Notes under the pieces: generated by a model | What the model saw: the letters and a program-made list of their open reading frames with translations, nothing else | Told to the model about the DNA's origin: nothing | Databases searched by the model: none | In this document: positions 59,886-64,000 of the stretch, one piece after another | How the letters are laid out: every line of letters begins with the position of its first letter | How positions within the stretch are numbered: position 1 is the first letter of the stretch | Assembly: GCF_014650455.1 (NCBI RefSeq) | Contig: NZ_BMUZ01000010.1 | Span: 62,001-126,000 of the forward strand | From: Streptomyces xanthochromogenes | GTDB lineage: Bacteria > Actinomycetota > Actinomycetes > Streptomycetales > Streptomycetaceae | Length of the DNA: 64,000 bases | Reading direction: 5' to 3' | Program-made: the position numbers and the translations under genes

Positions 59886-60257
59886 GTGCTGCCTACCGAG
59901 AATCGGCTGAGGCGGCGCGAGGACTTCGCGACCGCGGTACGCCGAGGACGCCGGGCCGGCCGCCCGCTCCTCGTCGTCCATCTACGCAGCGGTACAACGG
60001 ACCCGCATGCGCCTGGGGAGAGCGCTCCCCCGACGCGTGCGGGTTTCGTTGTCAGCAAGGCTGTCGGCGTGGCTGTCGTCCGCAATCTGGTGAAGCGCAG
60101 GCTTCGCCACCTCATGCGCGAACGGCTGCCTCAGTTGCCCGCCGGTAGCCTGGTGGTCGTACGGGCATTGCCCGGTGCGGGCGATGCAGACCATGCACAG
60201 CTGGCCCGAGACCTGGATGCCGCCTTCGCGCGGCTACTGGGAGGGGGCGCGCGATGA
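59886..60257 (+). CDS. rnpA: ribonuclease P protein component
   Basis: A 123-residue basic protein that binds RNase P RNA for tRNA 5' maturation. The family signature is in VSKAVGVAVVRNLVKRRLRHLMRE (RNR-type motif), with RLRRREDFATAVRRGRRAG at the N-terminus. Start GTG at 59886. It overlaps yidD by ATGA at 60254-60257. Confidence 0.97.
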   Translation: MLPTENRLRRREDFATAVRRGRRAGRPLLVVHLRSGTTDPHAPGESAPPTRAGFVVSKAVGVAVVRNLVKRRLRHLMRERLPQLPAGSLVVVRALPGAGDADHAQLARDLDAAFARLLGGGAR

Positions 60258-60589
60258 AGTACCCGCTGCTGGCCCTGATCAAGCTGTACCAGTGGACGAT
60301 CAGCCCACTTCTGGGGCCCGTCTGCCGGTACTACCCGTCGTGTTCCCACTATGGATATACGGCGATCGACCGGCACGGTGCCGTCAAAGGCACCGCCCTG
60401 ACCGCCTGGCGCATTCTGCGGTGCAATCCGTGGTCGCCCGGTGGCGTGGACTACGTGCCGGAGCGCAAGCGACCTCGTTGGCACGAGGCGCTGCGCGCTG
60501 CCTGGCGAGGTGACAAGGGCGGGCAGTCCGCCGCTGAGACCGAGACAAGCCCGGCCGCAGAGACCCCGCCCAATGCTCAAGGAGCCTGA
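60254..60589 (+). CDS. yidD: membrane protein insertion efficiency factor YidD
   Basis: A 111-residue YidD: LIKLYQWTISPLLGPVCRYYPSCSHYGYTAI with the conserved cysteines (quoted in parts), AWRILRCNPWSPGGVDYVPE, then a hydrophilic Ala/Glu tail. It helps YidC insert inner-membrane proteins. It ends 3 bp before yidC. Confidence 0.95.
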   Translation: MKYPLLALIKLYQWTISPLLGPVCRYYPSCSHYGYTAIDRHGAVKGTALTAWRILRCNPWSPGGVDYVPERKRPRWHEALRAAWRGDKGGQSAAETETSPAAETPPNAQGA

Positions 60590-60592
60590 TTA

Positions 60593-61882
60593 GTGGACAC
60601 GATTGCCAGTCTGTTCAGCTTTATCACCTGGCCCGTTTCCTGGGTCATCGTCCAGTTCCACAAGTTGTACGGCGCGATCTTCGGGCCGGACACGGGTTGG
60701 GCCTGGGGCCTGTCGATCGTGTCCCTCGTGGTGCTGATCCGTATCTGCCTGATCCCGCTCTTCGTGAAGCAGATCAAGTCGACCCGGAACATGCAGGCGC
60801 TCCAGCCGAAGATGAAGGCGATCCAGGAGCGCTACAAGAGCGACAAGCAGCGTCAGTCCGAAGAGATGATGAAGCTGTACAAGGAGACGGGCACCAACCC
60901 GCTCTCCTCGTGCCTTCCGATCCTCGCGCAGTCACCGTTCTTCTTTGCGCTGTACCACGTGCTCGCCGGCATCGCCAACGGCAAGACCATCGGCGTCATC
61001 AACCAGCCGCTGCTCGAGAGCGCCCAGAAGGCCCACATCGTCGGTGCCCCGCTGGCCGCGAAGTTCATGGACAGCGCCTCCAAGGTCGAGGGCCTCGGCG
61101 CCTCCCTCACCGACGTGCGGGTCGTCACCGCGATCATGATCGTGATGATGTCGGCCTCGCAGTTCTTCACCCAGCGCCAGCTGATGACGAAGAACGTGGA
61201 CCTGACGGTCAAGACGCCGTTCATGCAGCAGCAGAAGATGCTGATGTACGTCTTCCCGGTCATGTTCGCCGTGATGGGCATCAACTTCCCCGTCGGTGTC
61301 CTCGTCTACTGGCTGACCACCAACGTGTGGACCATGGGCCAGCAGATGTACGTCATCAACCAGAACCCGACGCCGGGCTCCAAGGCCCAGGAGCACTACC
61401 TGGAGCGCCTGGTCAAGAGCGTCACCCAGCACGGTGAGGTGCGCGGCAAGCGGCGGCGCGCGGTCGTCCAGGCGATCGTGGCCAAGGGCCCGGACCGCAA
61501 CGACAACGAGCGCAAGTTCGTCACCGGCCTCTCCAAGCAGGGCTTCGCGGCCCAGGCCGACGGCTCCGTGGTGAAGAGCGACACGGCACTTCTGGAGGCC
61601 GAGGGCGCGGCTCCCAAGCGTCAGCAGCCCAAGCGGCAGACCAAGGCGCAGCGCCAGGCCGGTGCGGCCCAGCAGGACGAGGCGGTCGCGAAGACCTCGC
61701 TGACCAAGGACTCCGCCGAGACCTCGGACGCGGCGTCTTCGGAGGAGCAGGCCGCGCCGCAGGACGCCAAGCCCAAGCAGGACACCAAGCCGAAGCAGGG
61801 CAAGCCCACCGCGGGCCAGGCACGAGCCAAGTCGGGTCAGCGCAAGGGTCAGCAGCGGCCCAAGCACCCGACCAAGAAGTAA
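60593..61882 (+). CDS. yidC: membrane protein insertase YidC/Oxa1
   Basis: A 429-residue five-span insertase of the Gram-positive/actinobacterial type. The core has IRICLIPLFVKQIKSTRNMQ with the substrate-groove Arg, NPLSSCLPILAQSPFFFALY and MLMYVFPVMFAVMGINFPVGV. The last 120 residues are a Lys/Gln/Ala-rich cytoplasmic tail that can bind ribosomes. The GTG at 60593 lies 3 bp after yidD. Confidence 0.97.
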   Translation: MDTIASLFSFITWPVSWVIVQFHKLYGAIFGPDTGWAWGLSIVSLVVLIRICLIPLFVKQIKSTRNMQALQPKMKAIQERYKSDKQRQSEEMMKLYKETGTNPLSSCLPILAQSPFFFALYHVLAGIANGKTIGVINQPLLESAQKAHIVGAPLAAKFMDSASKVEGLGASLTDVRVVTAIMIVMMSASQFFTQRQLMTKNVDLTVKTPFMQQQKMLMYVFPVMFAVMGINFPVGVLVYWLTTNVWTMGQQMYVINQNPTPGSKAQEHYLERLVKSVTQHGEVRGKRRRAVVQAIVAKGPDRNDNERKFVTGLSKQGFAAQADGSVVKSDTALLEAEGAAPKRQQPKRQTKAQRQAGAAQQDEAVAKTSLTKDSAETSDAASSEEQAAPQDAKPKQDTKPKQGKPTAGQARAKSGQRKGQQRPKHPTKK

Positions 61883-61896
61883 GAAGGAGTCCATCC

Positions 61897-62406
61897 GTGA
61901 CGGAAGGCACCACCTCCCCGGCCGCTGAGGGCGTCGACACCCTCTCCCGCCTGGAGCAGGAAGGGGAGATCGCCGCCGATTACCTCGAGGGCCTGCTCGA
62001 CATCGCCGACCTCGACGGCGACATCGACATGGACGTCGAGGCGGACCGGGCCGCGGTCTCGATCATCAGCGACAGCGGGCGCGATCTGCAGAAGCTCGTC
62101 GGCCGCGACGGCGAGGTGCTTGAGGCGCTTCAGGAGCTCACGCGCCTGGCAGTGCACCGGGAGACCGGCGACCGCAGCCGGTTGATGCTGGACATCGGCG
62201 GCTACCGGGCCAAGAAGCGCACGGAGCTGGCCGAGCTGGGCGCCAAGACGGCGGACGAGGTCAAGAGCACCGGTGCGCCGGTGAAGCTGGACCCCATGAC
62301 GCCGTTCGAGCGCAAGGTCGTGCACGACGCCGTCGCGGCCGCGGGACTGCGCAGTGAGTCGGAGGGCGAGGAGCCGCAGCGCTTCGTCGTCGTACTGCCC
62401 GCCTGA
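61897..62406 (+). CDS. khpB: KhpB/Jag-type RNA-binding protein (KH-R3H)
   Basis: A 169-residue protein with a KH-like domain (DMDVEADRAAVSIISDSGRD, LVGRDGEVLEALQELTRLAV) and an R3H domain (RSRLMLDIGGYRAKKRTEL, LDPMTPFERKVVHDAV). It lacks the N-terminal Jag domain. It binds RNA and in Gram-positives influences cell elongation. Start GTG at 61897 after AAGAAGGAG. It is followed by a strong terminator. Confidence 0.93.
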   Translation: MTEGTTSPAAEGVDTLSRLEQEGEIAADYLEGLLDIADLDGDIDMDVEADRAAVSIISDSGRDLQKLVGRDGEVLEALQELTRLAVHRETGDRSRLMLDIGGYRAKKRTELAELGAKTADEVKSTGAPVKLDPMTPFERKVVHDAVAAAGLRSESEGEEPQRFVVVLPA

Positions 62407-62421
62407 GCGGTCATTGCTTTG

Positions 62422-62456
62422 TCGGCCCCGTCTGTTCGCAGGCGGGGCCGATCTTT
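62422..62456 (+). terminator. Rho-independent terminator with TTCG tetraloop
   Basis: TCGGCCCCGTCTG pairs with CAGGCGGGGCCGA (13 bp, one G-T) around TTCG and is followed by TCTTT. It is 16 bp after the khpB stop and ends the rpmH-khpB operon. Confidence 0.93.
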
Positions 62457-62516
62457 GTCAGCCTGATAGTCAGCCGCCGGAGTGCGGTCACGCATAGGTA
62501 GGGAAGGACGGTCCCC

Positions 62517-63242
62517 GTGACGGAGGCAGAGGCAGCAGCGGAGCTTCCCCCGGCGCCCGAGGAGGCGCGGGAGGTTTTCGGGGAGTTCTTCCCCGAGGCC
62601 GTGCGGTATGCGGAGCTGCTCGCGGATGCGGGGGTCAAGCGAGGTCTGATCGGCCCACGCGAGGTACCGCGCCTGTGGGAGCGGCATCTGCTCAACTGCG
62701 CGGTGCTCTCCGAGGTGGTGCCCGAGGGCGTCACGGTGTGCGACGTCGGCTCCGGGGCCGGGCTGCCCGGTATCCCGCTGGCGCTGGTGCGCCCGGATCT
62801 GAAGATCACGCTCCTCGAGCCGCTGCTGCGGCGGACCAACTTCCTCCAGGAGGTCGTGGAGCTGCTGGGGCTCGACCACGTCACCGTGGTGCGGGGCCGC
62901 GCCGAGGAGATGCTGGGCAAGGTCACTCCGGTCCACGTGGTGACCGCCCGCGCGGTGGCGCCGCTCGACCGGCTGGCCGGCTGGGGCGTTCCGCTGTTGC
63001 GTCCTTACGGCGAGATGCTGGCGCTCAAGGGCGACACGGCCGAGGAGGAGATCGTCGGCGCCCGCGCCGCGCTGAGCAAGCTCGGCGTGGTGGAGACGAC
63101 GGTGCTGCATGTGGGCGAGGGCGTGGTGGACCCGCTTTCCACGGTCGTACGGGTCGAGGTCGGCGAGAGCCCGGGCGGTGTGCGGTTCGCCGCGAAGCGC
63201 GCCAAGGCCGCCCGGACGAGCCGTACGCGACGCCGACGCTGA
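62517..63242 (+). CDS. rsmG: 16S rRNA (guanine527-N7)-methyltransferase RsmG
   Basis: A 241-residue SAM-dependent methyltransferase. LWERHLLNCAVLSEVVPEG, VCDVGSGAGLPGIPLAL (SAM motif) and VTARAVAPLDRLAGW are typical of GidB/RsmG, which methylates G527 of 16S rRNA. The GTG at 62517 follows GTAGGGAAGGACGG. The C-terminus is basic (AAKRAKAARTSRTRRRR). It stands alone between a terminator and the parA promoter region. Confidence 0.96.
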   Translation: MTEAEAAAELPPAPEEAREVFGEFFPEAVRYAELLADAGVKRGLIGPREVPRLWERHLLNCAVLSEVVPEGVTVCDVGSGAGLPGIPLALVRPDLKITLLEPLLRRTNFLQEVVELLGLDHVTVVRGRAEEMLGKVTPVHVVTARAVAPLDRLAGWGVPLLRPYGEMLALKGDTAEEEIVGARAALSKLGVVETTVLHVGEGVVDPLSTVVRVEVGESPGGVRFAAKRAKAARTSRTRRRR

Positions 63243-63350
63243 ACTTGGGCCGCGATATCGGGCGCTACATGGGCAAATGCTCCATAGAAGGCCGTATACG
63301 TACGCATTTCGGAGTGTCGTAACGGTCTCTCGGTAGCGCGGATGCATCGT

Positions 63351-63364
63351 GTTTCACGTGAAAC
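63351..63364. promoter_or_regulatory. parS upstream of parAB
   Basis: A perfect GTTTCACGTGAAAC, about 6 kb from oriC, in the parA leader. ParB binding here could also affect parAB transcription. Confidence 0.95.
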
Positions 63365-63471
63365 GTCGCTCACTGCTGCATGGAATCATCAGCCGCGGCC
63401 GTGCGGCTTCCTCGCCGCGCGACCGCAAGCCGTTCGCGGGGGGCCTTGAGTCCCCCACGAGGGCTACGGAG

Positions 63472-63498
63472 TTGTCCACAGAGGTGGATTCATCCACA
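63472..63498 (+). promoter_or_regulatory. DnaA box pair in the parA leader
   Basis: A perfect TTGTCCACA at 63472-63480 and TCATCCACA (one mismatch) at 63490-63498, same orientation, 18 bp apart, between the two parS sites of the parA region. Confidence 0.7.
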
Positions 63499-63612
63499 GA
63501 AGACCGGGCCTCGCTGGTTCACGACCCCGAAGACATGGGAGGCTCTGCTCATTGCGAGCCTGAAGTCGAGGAGAGTGAATCCTTGCGGTCCGACGCCAAC
63601 ATCGCGGGACCG

Positions 63613-64000
63613 ATGACCGACCCGGTCCCCGGTCCCCGAACCGAATCGGCGGGGGAGGATGTTTCACGTGAAACACCGCCCCCGATGGACGACACCCCCA
63701 TCGGTCGTGCTGCCCAGCTGGCGGTGGAAGCCTTCGGCCGGGCCGGTGAGGGTCTGCCCCGGCCGGAGCAGACCAGAATCATGGTCGTTGCCAACCAGAA
63801 GGGCGGCGTAGGGAAGACCACCACCACGGTCAACCTCGCCGCATCCCTGGCCCTGCACGGCGCCCGGGTGCTGGTCGTCGACCTCGATCCGCAGGGCAAT
63901 GCCTCGACGGCACTGGGTATCGACCACCACGCCGAAGTCCCGTCGATCTATGACGTACTGGTGGAGAGCAGGCCGCTCTCCGAAGTCGTCCAGCCCGTCC
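63613..64000 (+). CDS. parA: chromosome partitioning ATPase ParA (5' part)
   Basis: The frame runs off the right edge. The deviant Walker A MVVANQKGGVGKTTTTVNLA and Walker A' LVVDLDPQGNASTALG identify the ParA/Soj family; the region RAAQLAVEAFGRAGEGLPRP before it is a streptomycete extension. ParA organises ParB-oriC complexes along hyphae at sporulation. The start is uncertain: the ATG at 63613 (after GCGGGA) is used. The frame is open back to 63337 with further candidates at 63535, 63358 and 63349, and ATG 63685 is also possible. A perfect parS lies inside the gene and is read as V-S-R-E-T. Confidence 0.9.
   Translation, partial: MTDPVPGPRTESAGEDVSRETPPPMDDTPIGRAAQLAVEAFGRAGEGLPRPEQTRIMVVANQKGGVGKTTTTVNLAASLALHGARVLVVDLDPQGNASTALGIDHHAEVPSIYDVLVESRPLSEVVQPV
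63661..63674. promoter_or_regulatory. parS within or just before the parA coding region
   Basis: A perfect GTTTCACGTGAAAC located 48 bp after the chosen parA start. If parA begins at ATG 63685 it is non-coding. Confidence 0.95.

Overview
This is a high-GC actinobacterial chromosome segment, almost certainly from Streptomyces. The evidence is the very high GC in third codon positions, many GTG starts, many 4-bp ATGA/GTGA gene overlaps, the dnaA-oriC-dnaN-gnd-recF-dciA-gyrB-gyrA order, Streptomyces-type parS sites (GTTTCACGTGAAAC) and families such as class E sortases, CrgA, DUF5324 and DLW-39. The window runs through the replication origin, at about 56.6-57.5 kb. All calls come from reading the sequence; no database search was run.

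1-16 kb: a partial lipoprotein gene, then an aerobic phenylacetate (paa) catabolic locus. A TetR regulator (PaaR-like) and a 3-hydroxyacyl-CoA dehydrogenase are divergent from paaN. The multicomponent epoxidase operon paaABCDE follows 3.3 kb further on. A minus-strand block (TrmH-type RNA methyltransferase, HTTM protein, DUF5819 protein) lies between the two. Both paa promoters carry the same 14-bp palindrome, which fits the PaaR core ACCG-N2-CG-N2-CGGT. Next come an acyl-CoA dehydrogenase behind a KstR-type palindrome, a rhodanese, a J-domain protein and a DUF2252 protein.

16-39 kb: a two-component system whose kinase has an unusual C-terminal extracytoplasmic domain, and tRNA-Leu(CAG). The conserved growth and cell-wall cluster fhaA-fhaB-pstP-rodA-pbpA-pknB follows, with twin parS sites before pknB. 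A minus-strand run then holds three class E sortases, a glutamine amidotransferase, a 59-residue membrane protein and a DUF881 protein. After these come crgA, a DnaA-box cluster, a rhomboid protease, a cyclophilin, DUF5324, tRNA-Ala(TGC), an HTH protein, a second Ser/Thr kinase and small secreted or membrane proteins.

40.2-46.9 kb: a 6.6-kb integrative element inserted in the 3' end of tRNA-Ile(GAT), bounded by 44-bp direct repeats. It encodes a RepSA-type initiator, an excisionase and a tyrosine integrase, plus a GntR regulator, a HAD phosphatase and small unknown proteins. No Tra/FtsK-like transfer gene is present, so it looks like a stripped-down AICE.

47-64 kb: the origin region. DUF3566, gyrA, gyrB, dciA, recF, gnd and dnaN are on the minus strand up to oriC. 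dnaA follows, also on the minus strand. rpmH, rnpA, yidD, yidC, khpB/jag, rsmG and the start of parA are on the plus strand. Five perfect parS sites and several DnaA boxes outside oriC are scattered across the window, linking replication initiation control with ParAB segregation.
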